A DNA stretch of 64,000 nt from Stutzerimonas stutzeri KOS6 (GCF_000307775.2 NZ_KK020676.1:209945-273944), one strand, 5' to 3'; shown: positions 53,692 to 63,497, numbered from the stretch's first letter. Program-made: numbers and translations. The notes: generated by a model from the letters alone, not told the origin.

Positions 53692-55086
53692 TTACTCGTC
53701 ATCGAACTGATAACTGCCCGGCGCCAGATTCTCGAAGCGCGAGTACTTGCCCAGGAAGGCCAGGCGCGTGGTACCGATCGGGCCGTTCCGCTGCTTGCCG
53801 ATGATGATTTCGGCGACGCCCTTGTACTCGGTTTCCGGGTGATAGACCTCGTCGCGGTAGACGAACATGATGATGTCCGCGTCCTGCTCGATCGCCCCGG
53901 ATTCACGCAAGTCGGAGTTCACCGGGCGCTTGTTGGGGCGCTGTTCCAGCGAGCGGTTGAGCTGCGACAGGGCGATCACCGGACAGTTGAATTCTTTCGC
54001 CAGGCCCTTGAGCGAGCGCGAAATCTCGGAGATCTCGTTGACGCGGCTGTCGCCGCTGGAGCCCGGAATCTGCATCAGCTGCAGGTAGTCGACCATGATC
54101 ATGGCGATTTCGCCATGTTCGCGAGCCAGACGCCGGGTCCGCGCGCGCATCTCGGAGGGGCTGATACCGGCCGTATCGTCGATGAACAGCTTGCGATCGT
54201 TGAGCAGGTTGACCGCCGAGGTCAGCCGCGGCCAGTCGTCATCGTCGAGCTTACCGGCACGTACCTTGGTCTGGTCGATGCGTCCGAGCGAGGCGAGCAT
54301 ACGAATGACGATGGAGTCGGCTGGCATCTCCAGGGAGAACACCAGCACCGCCTTGTCGGTACGCAACACGGCATTCTCGACGAGGTTCATGGCAAAGGTG
54401 GTCTTACCCATCGATGGACGCCCAGCGACGATGATCAGGTCAGCCGGCTGCAAGCCGCTGGTGGCTTCGTCCAGATCGGTGAAACCGGTGGATAGGCCGG
54501 TGATCGCCTCGCCGGCATTGAACAGGGTGTCGATACGGTCGATAGCCTTGACCAGGATGTCGTTGATGCCGATCGGCCCGCCGGTCTTGGGCCGCGCCTC
54601 GGCGATCCGGAAGATCAGCCGCTCGGCTTCGTCAAGGATCTCCTCGCCGGTTCGGCCCTGCGGGGCGTAGGCGCTATCGGCGATCTCGTTGCTGATGCCG
54701 ATCAGCTGCCGCAGCGTGGCACGCTCGCGAATGATCTGCGCATAGGCCTTGATGTTCGCCACCGACGGCGTGTTCTTCGCCAGTTCGCCGAGATAGGCCA
54801 GCCCGCCGACCTGCGGCAGGTGACCTTCCTTGTCCAACTGCTCGGACAGGGTCACCACGTCGAACGGTGAGTTGCGCTCGGCCAGGGTGAAGATGGCGCG
54901 AAAGATGAGGCGATGGTCATGGCGATAGAAGTCGCCATCGGATACCTGGTCGAGCACACGCTCCCAGGCATTGTTGTCCAGCATCAGACCGCCGAGTACC
55001 GCCTGCTCAGCCTCGATGGAGTGTGGCGGCACCTTGAGCGCGGCGGTTTCCAGATCGTACTGCTGGGGGACACTGATGTCGTTCAT
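53692..55086 (-). CDS. dnaB: Replicative DNA helicase DnaB
   Basis: RecA-fold hexameric helicase of 464 residues. The N-terminal DnaG-interacting domain (about 15-170) is followed by the motor with Walker A GRPSMGKTTFA and Walker B IMVDYLQLM. No intein interrupts it. ATG 55086 (MNDISVPQQ) is used. It follows rplI but is separated from it by a strong terminator. Confidence 0.97.
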   Translation of the reverse strand: MNDISVPQQYDLETAALKVPPHSIEAEQAVLGGLMLDNNAWERVLDQVSDGDFYRHDHRLIFRAIFTLAERNSPFDVVTLSEQLDKEGHLPQVGGLAYLGELAKNTPSVANIKAYAQIIRERATLRQLIGISNEIADSAYAPQGRTGEEILDEAERLIFRIAEARPKTGGPIGINDILVKAIDRIDTLFNAGEAITGLSTGFTDLDEATSGLQPADLIIVAGRPSMGKTTFAMNLVENAVLRTDKAVLVFSLEMPADSIVIRMLASLGRIDQTKVRAGKLDDDDWPRLTSAVNLLNDRKLFIDDTAGISPSEMRARTRRLAREHGEIAMIMVDYLQLMQIPGSSGDSRVNEISEISRSLKGLAKEFNCPVIALSQLNRSLEQRPNKRPVNSDLRESGAIEQDADIIMFVYRDEVYHPETEYKGVAEIIIGKQRNGPIGTTRLAFLGKYSRFENLAPGSYQFDDE

Positions 55087-55104
55087 GGCACTCGGAATTC
55101 GAAA

Positions 55105-55147
55105 CGGAAAAAACAAAGGGCACGCTCCACTCGCGTGGAAGCGTGCC
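55105..55147 (-). terminator. Intrinsic terminator between rplI and dnaB
   Basis: On the minus strand GGGCACGCT pairs with AGCGTGCCC (9 bp), then TTTGTTTTTT. It ends the ribosomal operon, 40 bp after rplI; dnaB starts 19 bp further on and must use either read-through or a promoter within or just after it. Confidence 0.85.
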
Positions 55148-55187
55148 CGATGTTACGCGTCAGGCACCAACGGTGCCAGACGATGGC

Positions 55188-55634
55188 TTAGCCGGCTACG
55201 ACGATCAGCTTGACGGTCGCTTCGACGTCGGAGTGCAGGTGCACGGCCACGTCGTATTCGCCGGTCTGGCGGATGGTGCCGTTCGGCAGACGAACTTCGC
55301 TCTTCGCCACTTCGACGCCAGAGGCGGTCAGTGCATCAGCGATGTCGTGAGTACCGATGGAACCGAACAGCTTGCCCTCATCGCCCGCGGTGGCGGTGAT
55401 GGTGACTTCCAGTTCGGCCAGCTGAGCAGCACGAGTTTCGGCAGAAGCCTTCTTCTCGGCAGCGGCTTTTTCCAGCTCGGCGCGGCGGGCTTCGAACTCG
55501 GCGATGTTGGCCGGGGTCGCAGCAGTAGCCTTGCCTTGCGGCAGCAGGTAGTTACGGCCGTAACCGGCCTTGACGTTTACCTTGTCGCCCAGGTTGCCCA
55601 GGTTGGCGATCTTTTCCAGCAGGATGACTTCCAT
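55188..55634 (-). CDS. rplI: Ribosomal protein bL9
   Basis: 148 residues, standard length. N-terminal RNA-binding domain ([36 protein letters not shown], split by a long helix about 40-80) and C-terminal domain ([14 protein letters not shown]). It is the last gene of the rpsF-rpsR-DUF2232-rplI operon. Confidence 0.98.
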   Translation of the reverse strand: MEVILLEKIANLGNLGDKVNVKAGYGRNYLLPQGKATAATPANIAEFEARRAELEKAAAEKKASAETRAAQLAELEVTITATAGDEGKLFGSIGTHDIADALTASGVEVAKSEVRLPNGTIRQTGEYDVAVHLHSDVEATVKLIVVAG

Positions 55635-55655
55635 TTGAGTCTTACCTCTTAACTT

Positions 55656-56549
55656 TTAACCTTCACCGTTCGCAGGCCCCGCACCGTTCTTACCGGCTGC
55701 GCGACCGCGAAAATCAAACAGACTGTCGACAATGGCCAAAACGGCCAGTAGCGGATAAATCAACTGCATGAACAGCACCAGCGTGACGTAAAGCCCCACC
55801 AGCCAGAACCGTGGCAAGCGCCCCTGAGCCACCAGCCCGTGCATCAGCGCGATGCCGGCAAACACCAGCGGCACGCTGCACAACGGGGCCAATACGGCCA
55901 GTTGTGCGCCCAGATTCGGCCCCAGCAGCATGCCCACCAACAGCAGCATCGCCAGCGGCGCTGGAAACCGCAGCGCTCGAAACTCGCTGCCGAAACCGCC
56001 CGGGTTGTACAACAGCGCCTGCCAGTAGCGGCCCAGCATCAGGCTCAACAGGGTGACGATCTGCAGCAAAGCAGCCAGAAGGCCGGTCAGCACCGGTACC
56101 AGCAACGACTCCAACCGGCCGCGCTCATCCACCGAAAGCTGCTGATAGGCACCCGACAATGCGTCAGGCAGCACTTTCTGCAACTCGCTGGCCAGCGCCG
56201 TGATCGGCTCGCCGAATACCGCACCGAGCGCCCAGACATACAGCAGCCCCAGGCCCACGCTGCACAACATCACCCGCACCCACGACGCCTGACTGCGTAA
56301 CAGCAGAGCCAGCCCCAGCGAGCCCAGCAATACCAGCAGGGTTCGCGGATCGCCGAAGTACCACCAGGCCAGTGCCGGCAATATCGCCCAGACCAGCACC
56401 CCCAGCGCATCGTTGAGGCCGCGGCGCAACAACACCAGGCTGCCCGCAGCTGCACTCAGCCAGAACAACATGGGCAACGCTGCAGCACCTGCCACCACGA
56501 AGATGGCCTGCATACGGCCGCGCATGATGAACTCAGCCAGGGCGCGCAT
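55656..56549 (-). CDS. DUF2232 (YybS-like) integral membrane protein
   Basis: 297 residues, about eight membrane helices and few charged residues. Function unknown. Its place between rpsR and rplI is conserved in Pseudomonas. The C-terminal tail (FDFRGRAAGKNGAGPANGEG) is cytosolic and basic-glycine rich. It starts 35 bp after rpsR and ends 22 bp before rplI. Confidence 0.85.
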   Translation of the reverse strand: MRALAEFIMRGRMQAIFVVAGAAALPMLFWLSAAAGSLVLLRRGLNDALGVLVWAILPALAWWYFGDPRTLLVLLGSLGLALLLRSQASWVRVMLCSVGLGLLYVWALGAVFGEPITALASELQKVLPDALSGAYQQLSVDERGRLESLLVPVLTGLLAALLQIVTLLSLMLGRYWQALLYNPGGFGSEFRALRFPAPLAMLLLVGMLLGPNLGAQLAVLAPLCSVPLVFAGIALMHGLVAQGRLPRFWLVGLYVTLVLFMQLIYPLLAVLAIVDSLFDFRGRAAGKNGAGPANGEG

Positions 56550-56583
56550 GCGATCTATCCTTTACTTCTGTCGACCAGCCGGA

Positions 56584-56814
56584 TCAACGGCCGTGGCTGT
56601 CGGTGTAGGGCAGCAGGGCCAGGTAGCGGGCGCGCTTGATAGCGGTAGCCAGCTGACGCTGATAACGTGCCTTGGTTCCGGTGATACGGCTAGGAACGAT
56701 CTTGCCGGTCTCGGAGATGTAGGCCTTCAGGGTGTTGAGATCCTTGTAATCGATCTCTTTCACGCCTTCGGCGGTGAAACGGCAGAACTTACGACGACGG
56801 AAAAAACGTGCCAT
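56584..56814 (-). CDS. rpsR: Ribosomal protein bS18
   Basis: 76 residues; [25 protein letters not shown] and the C-terminal [29 protein letters not shown] are typical. Cys10 is retained. Binds S6 in the small subunit; rpsF lies 28 bp upstream. Confidence 0.98.
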   Translation of the reverse strand: MARFFRRRKFCRFTAEGVKEIDYKDLNTLKAYISETGKIVPSRITGTKARYQRQLATAIKRARYLALLPYTDSHGR

Positions 56815-56842
56815 GAAATAGGCTCCTCAATAGATCCGTGGA

Positions 56843-57262
56843 TTACTCGTCAGCGTTGTTATCGCTGCCGTCACTGTCGCTCTCGCTGGAGCCATCAGTG
56901 CTTTCAGGGCGATCACGACGCTCGCGGCGCTCGCTACGGTTTTCCTCGGCCTTGAGCATTTCGGACTGTTCGGTCTCGGCTTCGTCGCGACGAATGATCA
57001 GGTTGCGGATGACAGCGTCGTTGTAGCGGAAGTTGTCTTCCAGCTCGGCCAGTGCCTTGCCGCTGCACTCGACGTTCAGCATCACGTAGTGAGCCTTGTG
57101 AACGTTGTTGATGGCATAAGCCAGCTGACGACGGCCCCAGTCTTCCAGGCGGTGGATCTTGCCGCCGTCTTCTTCGATCAGCTTGGTGTAACGCTCCACC
57201 ATGCCGCCGACCTGCTCGCTCTGGTCCGGGTGAACCAGAAAGATGATTTCGTAATGACGCAT
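56843..57262 (-). CDS. rpsF: Ribosomal protein bS6
   Basis: 139 residues. The core is [18 protein letters not shown] with [10 protein letters not shown]; an acidic/Ser tail ([17 protein letters not shown]) of about 40 residues is where RimK adds glutamates in other bacteria. First gene of the operon, with sigma70-like promoter and leader hairpin upstream. Confidence 0.98.
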   Translation of the reverse strand: MRHYEIIFLVHPDQSEQVGGMVERYTKLIEEDGGKIHRLEDWGRRQLAYAINNVHKAHYVMLNVECSGKALAELEDNFRYNDAVIRNLIIRRDEAETEQSEMLKAEENRSERRERRDRPESTDGSSESDSDGSDNNADE

Positions 57263-57283
57263 AACTGCTCCTTACGGGTTGCA

Positions 57284-57306
57284 GCCTGCCGCCGATGCGG
57301 TCAGGC
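57284..57306 (-). promoter_or_regulatory. Candidate S6:S18-binding leader hairpin
   Basis: On the minus strand GCCTG (57306-57302) and CAGGC (57288-57284) close a hairpin whose inner part has ACCG opposite GGCGG. Many bacteria have an rpsF leader stem with a conserved CCG bulge bound by S6:S18 for autoregulation. It ends about 22 nt before the rpsF ATG. A covariance search would be needed to confirm it. Confidence 0.45.
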
Positions 57307-57377
57307 AAGGAGTGAATGACTTGTTGTCCCGCCTGCAGGAAGGCGCGCAAGCGCCTGCCACCCAGGCAAGGGGCGCC

Positions 57378-57406
57378 ATTCTAGAGAAGGGCCGACAGCG
57401 GCGCAA
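57378..57406 (-). promoter_or_regulatory. Sigma70 promoter of the rpsF operon
   Basis: On the minus strand: -35 TTGCGC (57406-57401), 17-bp spacer, -10 TAGAAT (57383-57378), then the GC-rich discriminator GGCGCCCC usual at ribosomal promoters. It gives a leader of about 110 nt. Confidence 0.7.
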
Positions 57407-57441
57407 GGCAAACTGGTGAATATTTAACCAGCACCGGGCGT

Positions 57442-59583
57442 TCAGCGTCTTGCTGCCTCGCGCTCGGCGCGAATGGCGTCGAGAAGGTCGCGCACCTGAT
57501 GGATATCGTAGGGTTTGATCATGGTCCGCAACCGGCTCACCCCGACGTCGGAGGCGCTAACCGCGTATCCCGAGGCGATCACCAGCGAAAGCACCGGATG
57601 GCGGGCTGCGGCCTGCCGGACAAGGTCGATGCCGCTCATCCCGGCCAACCCCACATCGGTAAGCAGCACGTCGAAAGACTGCCGCTCGAGCGCCTCCAGT
57701 GCCTCTTCTGCCGTCTCGTGGACCTCGACCTGATGACCGAGCTCCATCATCACCTCGCCGGTCAGCATGCGCAGCGTCGGATCATCCTCGACGAAGAGGA
57801 TCCTCAATCCCATGTCCGCGGCGGGCGAGGCATCGCCCGCAACCTGCGACTGTTCTGCCAACGGCACCTCGGCCGCGACAGCATCCTGACTCTCATCCGC
57901 ACAGCGCGGGAGGTGCACGCGCACCGCCGCGCCACCAGCCTCATCGCTGTCCAGCGTGACGAAGCCGCCACTCTGCTTGACGAACCCATAGACCATGCTC
58001 AGGCCCAGCCCCGACGCCCTACTGTCCTGCTTGGTGGTAAAGAAGGGCTCGAATGCGCGAGCACGAACCTCGTCGCTCATGCCGCCACCCTGGTCGATGA
58101 CGCTGAGCGACACGAAATCGCCATGCTGCTCGGCCCCAGCTCCGCCCCTCAGCGAGCGATTCTCCAGGCGCAGTATCAGCCGCCCCCTGCCCGCCATCGC
58201 ATCACGCGCATTGGCCGCCAGATTCAGCACCACGCTCTGCAGATTGCCGACATCGACGAATACCGGCCACGGACGACCCAGCACCTCCAGCTCGACCTGC
58301 ACGGCCGACCCCAGGGCACCATTGAGCAACTCATGCATCTGTTCGAGAAGATCCGGCAGATGAACCTGTCGCGGCAGCAACGGCTGACGACTGGCGAAGG
58401 CCAGCAGCTGGGAGGCCAGGCGGGCACCTTTCTCGACGCCACTGACCGCCGCATCCAGCCGTCTGACTGCGGTCTCATCGCTGCCAACATTGCGCCGCAA
58501 CAGCTGCAGATTGCCACCTATGATCTGCAGCATGTTATTGAAGTCATGGGCAATACCGCCGGTCAGCTTGCCCACCGCCTCAAGCCGCTGAGCCTGCTGC
58601 AAGGCCCGCTCGGCGGCTTGCCGTTCGACCTCGCTCTGGCGGAGCGCCAGGGTTCGCTCGCGCACCAGCTCCTCCAACTGCTCGCGATAACGGCGCAACT
58701 CCACCTCGTTGCGCTGCTGCTCGGTTACATCCTGCCCCTGAACGAAGATGCCGATCACCCGACCATCGTTTTCCATGATCGGCTGTAGAACGAAGTCCAG
58801 GATCGCCTCTTCCGCAGCCCTGTCCGGATGCCGCCTGAGAAACAGAGAAACGCGTTTGCCGACGTAGGGCCGGCCAGTCTCATAGACCTCGTCGAGCAGC
58901 CCGAGAAGAGCCTGCCCCTCGACCTCGGGCAAACCTTCACGCACCGTCTTGCCCAGCAACTGACGATGCCCGGTGACCCGCCGATACGCGTCGTTGACCA
59001 ATTCGTAGACATGCTCCGGCCCACGTAGAAAACAGACGAAACCAGGCGCCTGGGCGAACAGTCGGCGCAACTGCTCGCCCTCGGACTGCAGCAGGCGCGC
59101 CCGAGACATCACGCCCTGCTCGAGCTGCTCCACCGGCTGCCCAGTGCCGGCCGCCTCACTTCGCGAGCCCTTCATCACCTGCAGCTCGGTGATGTCCGAG
59201 GTGTGCTGGAGTATCGCGACGACATCTCCCCGCTCGTCCAGGATCGGCGTATGCGTGGCACTCCAGTAACGATCCTCGTAAACCGGCCCGTGCGGGGTAT
59301 GCCTCGCAATCGAATAACGGATCACCGGCAGCGTATCGACGGCCTTGCGGCTAAGCACGCGCGCGAACGAGTCGAGCAACTCCTGCACGTGCGTCGCTTC
59401 GGGGGACAGCGGATCAGCCGCAAAGGCCTCGTGCAGGCGCTTGCCCTGGATGTCCGCCAGCGCCCGGCCGGTGAGCGCCAGGTAAGCCTCGTTGGCATCC
59501 ACGATGCGCAGCTCGCGATCGAGCAGGACGTAAGCGTTCGGGGACAGCCTGAACAGGCTTTCGAAAGACGGGCGCTGCTGCAT
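57442..59583 (-). CDS. PAS-containing hybrid sensor histidine kinase
   Basis: 713 residues, no membrane helix, so cytosolic. Two PAS domains (about 1-135 and 165-295), a short coiled coil (about 295-350), HisKA with phospho-His in GGIAHDFNNML, HATPase (VFVDVGNLQSVVLNLAANARDAM, FEPFFTTKQDS) and a C-terminal receiver with Asp in DVLLTDVGLAGMSG. It resembles cytosolic PAS hybrid kinases of unknown input. GGAGGT precedes the ATG. No partner regulator is adjacent. In P. aeruginosa rlmB and rpsF are neighbours, so this gene looks inserted. Confidence 0.9.
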   Translation of the reverse strand: MQQRPSFESLFRLSPNAYVLLDRELRIVDANEAYLALTGRALADIQGKRLHEAFAADPLSPEATHVQELLDSFARVLSRKAVDTLPVIRYSIARHTPHGPVYEDRYWSATHTPILDERGDVVAILQHTSDITELQVMKGSRSEAAGTGQPVEQLEQGVMSRARLLQSEGEQLRRLFAQAPGFVCFLRGPEHVYELVNDAYRRVTGHRQLLGKTVREGLPEVEGQALLGLLDEVYETGRPYVGKRVSLFLRRHPDRAAEEAILDFVLQPIMENDGRVIGIFVQGQDVTEQQRNEVELRRYREQLEELVRERTLALRQSEVERQAAERALQQAQRLEAVGKLTGGIAHDFNNMLQIIGGNLQLLRRNVGSDETAVRRLDAAVSGVEKGARLASQLLAFASRQPLLPRQVHLPDLLEQMHELLNGALGSAVQVELEVLGRPWPVFVDVGNLQSVVLNLAANARDAMAGRGRLILRLENRSLRGGAGAEQHGDFVSLSVIDQGGGMSDEVRARAFEPFFTTKQDSRASGLGLSMVYGFVKQSGGFVTLDSDEAGGAAVRVHLPRCADESQDAVAAEVPLAEQSQVAGDASPAADMGLRILFVEDDPTLRMLTGEVMMELGHQVEVHETAEEALEALERQSFDVLLTDVGLAGMSGIDLVRQAAARHPVLSLVIASGYAVSASDVGVSRLRTMIKPYDIHQVRDLLDAIRAEREAARR

Positions 59584-59757
59584 ACAACCTCCATGGTACG
59601 AGCCTGACGCCGCGTAACGAACCCAGCAAGGCTCCGGCAGCTCCCGGAGCCCTCAAGCAGTGAATCGAACAGCCGCTATCCGGCGGATTGGGCCTAGGAC
59701 AGCGATTGACCACGGAAAGACCGATGGGTTTCAGAGCAATGTCGGCGCAGCCCGATA

Positions 59758-60510
59758 TCAGCTCAGCCGGCCACTCTTGCGCTGGCGCAGCGCCTCGAAC
59801 AGGCAGACGCCGGTGGCGACGGAAACGTTCAGGCTGCTCACGCTTCCCGCCATCGGCAAACGCACCAGATAGTCGCAATGCTCCCGGGTCAGCCTGCGCA
59901 TACCCTTGCCTTCGGCACCCATGACCAGAACGATGGGCCCGCTGAGATCCTGGTCGTACAGGGGTTGCTCAGCCTCGCCGGCTGTTCCTACGATCCACAA
60001 ACCCTTCTGCTGCAGCTTTTCCAACGTCCGCGCAAGATTGGTTACCGCCACCAGGGGAATGACTTCGGCCGCCCCACAGGCGACCTTGCGCACCGTGGCA
60101 TTGAGCGTTGCAGACTTGTCCTTGGGCACGATCACCGCCAACGCACCGGCAGCATCGGCGGTGCGCAGGCACGCACCGAGATTATGCGGATCGGTCACGC
60201 CATCCAGCACCAGCAACAGCGGCGGACCATCGGCCCGGTCGAGCAACTCCTCCAGCATCGCCTCCCCCCAGACCTGGCTGGGACTGACTTCGGCGACTAC
60301 GCCCTGATGCACGCCCTCGACCCAGGCGTCCATCTCCCGGCGCTCGCACTGCCCGACACTGACACGCGCCTGCGCAGCCAGTTCGAGCAGTACCTGGGCA
60401 CGAGGATCACCACGCCCCTCGGCCAGCCAGACCTGCTTGACGCGCTTGGGGTGATGGCGCAGCAACGCTTCCACGGCATGCAGGCCATAGATCTTTTCCA
60501 GCTGACTCAT
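59758..60510 (-). CDS. rlmB: RlmB, 23S rRNA Gm2251 2'-O-methyltransferase
   Basis: SpoU-family (SPOUT) methyltransferase, 250 residues. Small substrate-binding N-terminal domain, then motif 1 LDGVTDPHNLGACLRTA, motif 2 IVLVMGAEGKGM and motif 3 LPMAGSVSSLNVSVATGV. ATG overlaps the rnr stop by four bases, so both are coupled. Confidence 0.97.
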   Translation of the reverse strand: MSQLEKIYGLHAVEALLRHHPKRVKQVWLAEGRGDPRAQVLLELAAQARVSVGQCERREMDAWVEGVHQGVVAEVSPSQVWGEAMLEELLDRADGPPLLLVLDGVTDPHNLGACLRTADAAGALAVIVPKDKSATLNATVRKVACGAAEVIPLVAVTNLARTLEKLQQKGLWIVGTAGEAEQPLYDQDLSGPIVLVMGAEGKGMRRLTREHCDYLVRLPMAGSVSSLNVSVATGVCLFEALRQRKSGRLS

Positions 60511-63002
60511 GACTTGGCCTTGCGTTTTCTGGGAGCGCCGCCGCTCGACTTGTCAGCCGGCCGGGAGCTCGACTTGGGCTTGGCCGAACCCGAGCGGGAC
60601 TTGCCCGCAGCCGGCTTGTCGCCTTTGCCTTTGCGGCCGGTCTTGGCCTCCTCCATCAGCGCCTTCTTCAGCTCGCGACTCTTGCGCACATCGGCATTGC
60701 CTGGCTCGCGACCGCGCCCCTCGCCGTCACGCTGGGCCGGCGTGGACTTGCTACCGCCACTGATCAGCTCGAAATCGATCTTGCGCTCATCCAGATCGAC
60801 ACGCATGACCCGAACCTCGACGCTGTCGCCAAGACGGAAACTGCGCCCACTGCGCTCACCGGACAGTCGGTGATGCAACGGATCGAAGTGGTAGTAGTCG
60901 CCCGGCATTGCCGTGACGTGCACCAGCCCCTCGACGTAGATATCGGTCAGTTCGACGAACAGGCCGAAACCCGTCACGGCAGTAATCACACCGGGGAAGC
61001 TCTCTCCGACGCGATCCTTCATGAACTCGCATTTGAGCCAGTTGGTGACGTCGCGGGTCGCCTCGTCGGCGCGTCGCTCGGTCATCGAGCACTGCTCGCC
61101 CAACTGCTCCAGTGCGGCTTCGTCGTAGGGATAGATTCGCGCCTTGGGCATGCTGGTGGCGCCTTCCCGACGCACATGCGGCGTGTCGCGGCGAGAGCGG
61201 ATGACACTGCGAATAGCGCGATGCACCAGCAGGTCCGGGTAACGCCGGATCGGCGAGGTGAAGTGCGCGTAAGCCTCGTAGTTCAGGCCGAAGTGCCCGT
61301 GGTTCTCGGCACTGTAGACCGCCTGACTCAACGAACGCAGCATGACCGTCTGGATGACGTGGAAGTCCGGACGCCCCTGGATCTTCTCCAGCAGCGCCTG
61401 GTAATCCTTGGGCGACGGCCCTTCCTTGCCCTTGTGCAACGACAGCCCCAGCTCGCCGAGGAATGCGCGCAGCTTTTCCTGGCGCTCCAGCGGCGGAGCG
61501 TCATGTACGCGATAGAGCGCCGGAATCTCGTGCTTCTGCAGGAACGCCGCGGTGGCGACGTTGGCGCAGAGCATGCACTCCTCGATCAGCTTGTGCGCAT
61601 CGTTGCGCTCGGTGGGCTTGATCTCGGCGATCTTGCGATCGGAACCGAACACGATGCGCGTTTCCTGCGTCTCGAAGTCGATCGCGCCGCGGGTGTGGCG
61701 CGCCTTGAGCAGCACCTTGTACAACGAATAGAGCTGCTTGAGGTGCGGCAGGACTTCCGCATATTCGCCGCTCAGCCGCTTGCCTTCGGCGGACCTGGGC
61801 TGCTCGAGCATGGCGCTGACCTTGTTGTAGGTCAGTCGTGCATGGGAATGGATCACCGCCTCGTAGAACTGGTAGTCGGTCATCTTTCCCGACTTGCTCA
61901 GCGTGATCTCGCAGACCATGGCCAGACGATCGACATGGGGGTTCAGCGAGCAGAGTCCGTTGGACAGCTCCTCGGGCAGCATCGGCACCACGCGCTCGGG
62001 GAAGTACACCGAATTGCCGCGGACCACCGCTTCCTTGTCGAGCGCCGAGTCGACCTTGACATAGTGCGACACGTCGGCGATGGCCACATACAGGCGGAAG
62101 CCGCCCGTCAACAGCTTCCAGCCCCCCGGCTTCTCGCAATAGACCGCATCGTCGAAGTCGCGCGCGTCCTCGCCATCGATGGTCACGAACGGCAGGTGGC
62201 GCAGATCGACGCGCTTGTGCTTGTCCTTTTCCTCCACCTCGGGCTTGAGCCGCGCTGCTTCCTTGAGCACCGCTTCTGGCCAGACATGCGGGATATCGAA
62301 GCTGCGCAGGGCGACGTCGATCTCCATGCCCGGCGCCATGTAGTTGCCGATCACCTCGACAATGTCACCCTGCGGCTGGAAACGCTGGGTCGGCCAGTGG
62401 GTGATCTTCACCTCGACGAACTGGCCGGGCTTGGCGTTCAGCGCACGCCCCGGCGTGACCAGCACTTCCTGCTGGATTTTCGGATTGTCGGGGATGACGA
62501 AACCGACATCGCTCTCGATGTGATAGCGCCCGACGATGCTTTCATGGGCGCGGCTGATCACTTCGACGATCGCGCCTTCGCGACGCCCACGCCGATCGAG
62601 GCCAGCCACCCGCGCCAGACAGCGATCGCCATCGAAGACCAGGCGCATTTGCGCAGGACTGAGGAACAGATCGTCGCTGCCGTCGTCGGGAATCAGGAAT
62701 CCAAAACCGTCACGATGGCCACTGACGCGACCGCAGACCAGGTCCAGCTTGTCCACCGGGGCATAGGTGCCGCGCCGGGTGTAGATCAGCTGGCCATCAC
62801 GCTCCATCGCCCGCAGGCGGCGACGCAACGCTTCGATATCCTCTTCGGACACGAGCCCGAACTCTTCAACCAGTTCTTCGCGGGCGGCTGGCGAGCCGCG
62901 CTCACCGAGGTGCTGGAGAATCAGCTCGCGGCTGGGAATGGGGTTTTCGTACTTTTCCGCTTCACGAGCGGCCTCGGGATCGAGGGATTGCCAATCGGCC
63001 AT
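60507..63002 (-). CDS. rnr: Ribonuclease R
   Basis: 3'-5' exoribonuclease, 831 residues. N-terminal HTH and cold-shock domains, RNB domain with catalytic Asps in DGEDARDFDDAVY, S1 domain (GVITAVTGFGLFVELTDIYVEGLVHV) and a Lys/Ser-rich tail (about 745-831) for helicase-like activity and ribosome binding. Start ATG 63002. Divergent from the tRNA-Leu genes. Confidence 0.97.
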   Translation of the reverse strand: MADWQSLDPEAAREAEKYENPIPSRELILQHLGERGSPAAREELVEEFGLVSEEDIEALRRRLRAMERDGQLIYTRRGTYAPVDKLDLVCGRVSGHRDGFGFLIPDDGSDDLFLSPAQMRLVFDGDRCLARVAGLDRRGRREGAIVEVISRAHESIVGRYHIESDVGFVIPDNPKIQQEVLVTPGRALNAKPGQFVEVKITHWPTQRFQPQGDIVEVIGNYMAPGMEIDVALRSFDIPHVWPEAVLKEAARLKPEVEEKDKHKRVDLRHLPFVTIDGEDARDFDDAVYCEKPGGWKLLTGGFRLYVAIADVSHYVKVDSALDKEAVVRGNSVYFPERVVPMLPEELSNGLCSLNPHVDRLAMVCEITLSKSGKMTDYQFYEAVIHSHARLTYNKVSAMLEQPRSAEGKRLSGEYAEVLPHLKQLYSLYKVLLKARHTRGAIDFETQETRIVFGSDRKIAEIKPTERNDAHKLIEECMLCANVATAAFLQKHEIPALYRVHDAPPLERQEKLRAFLGELGLSLHKGKEGPSPKDYQALLEKIQGRPDFHVIQTVMLRSLSQAVYSAENHGHFGLNYEAYAHFTSPIRRYPDLLVHRAIRSVIRSRRDTPHVRREGATSMPKARIYPYDEAALEQLGEQCSMTERRADEATRDVTNWLKCEFMKDRVGESFPGVITAVTGFGLFVELTDIYVEGLVHVTAMPGDYYHFDPLHHRLSGERSGRSFRLGDSVEVRVMRVDLDERKIDFELISGGSKSTPAQRDGEGRGREPGNADVRKSRELKKALMEEAKTGRKGKGDKPAAGKSRSGSAKPKSSSRPADKSSGGAPRKRKAKS

Positions 63003-63114
63003 TAAGAGATGTCACCTTTCATTCATTTATAGGGACAGAACGCCCTTTTTCTATTGAAGCGCGAATCGCTCCCGGACGGCAGCTTTCACGTAAATTATTT
63101 TTCGTCATCAGGGG

Positions 63115-63143
63115 TTTACAAGGCCAGACCTCAGCCGTATAGT
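63115..63143 (+). promoter_or_regulatory. Sigma70 promoter of tRNA-Leu genes
   Basis: -35 TTTACA (63115-63120), 17-bp spacer, -10 TATAGT (63138-63143), followed by a GC-rich discriminator (TCGCGCCC). The first tRNA-Leu starts about 56 bp later. Confidence 0.75.
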
Positions 63144-63206
63144 TCGCGCCCACAATGTCTGGTAGACGTTGTAACACGGAAACGAGGAAGTATCATCGTT
63201 TCTAGT

Positions 63207-63293
63207 GCCCAGGTGGCGGAATTGGTAGACGCACTAGGTTCAGGTCCTAGCGGTGGCAACACCGTGGAAGTTCGAGTCTTCTCCTGGGCACCA
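63207..63293 (+). tRNA. tRNA-Leu (anticodon CAG), copy 1
   Basis: 87 nt with encoded CCA, long variable arm, acceptor GCCCAGG with CCTGGGC, anticodon loop TTCAGGT. Identical to copy 2, which lies 204 bp downstream. Confidence 0.97.
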
Positions 63294-63410
63294 CTTATTC
63301 ACATGAAGTCCGCCGAACATGGCGAGCCTCAGGTAAAACGAAGAATGCCAACTTCGGCCGGATAGATTCGGCAAAACGGCAAAAAAGTCGATGAGCGATC
63401 ATCGCAATGT

Positions 63411-63497
63411 GCCCAGGTGGCGGAATTGGTAGACGCACTAGGTTCAGGTCCTAGCGGTGGCAACACCGTGGAAGTTCGAGTCTTCTCCTGGGCACCA
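63411..63497 (+). tRNA. tRNA-Leu (anticodon CAG), copy 2
   Basis: 87 nt, identical to copy 1 over its full length including CCA. The 117 bp between the copies contains no similar promoter that I recognise, so both are probably on one transcript. Confidence 0.97.

Noticed and set aside
60870-63005. A 711-codon plus-strand open frame
   Set aside because: Antisense shadow of rnr; no start signal or domain.
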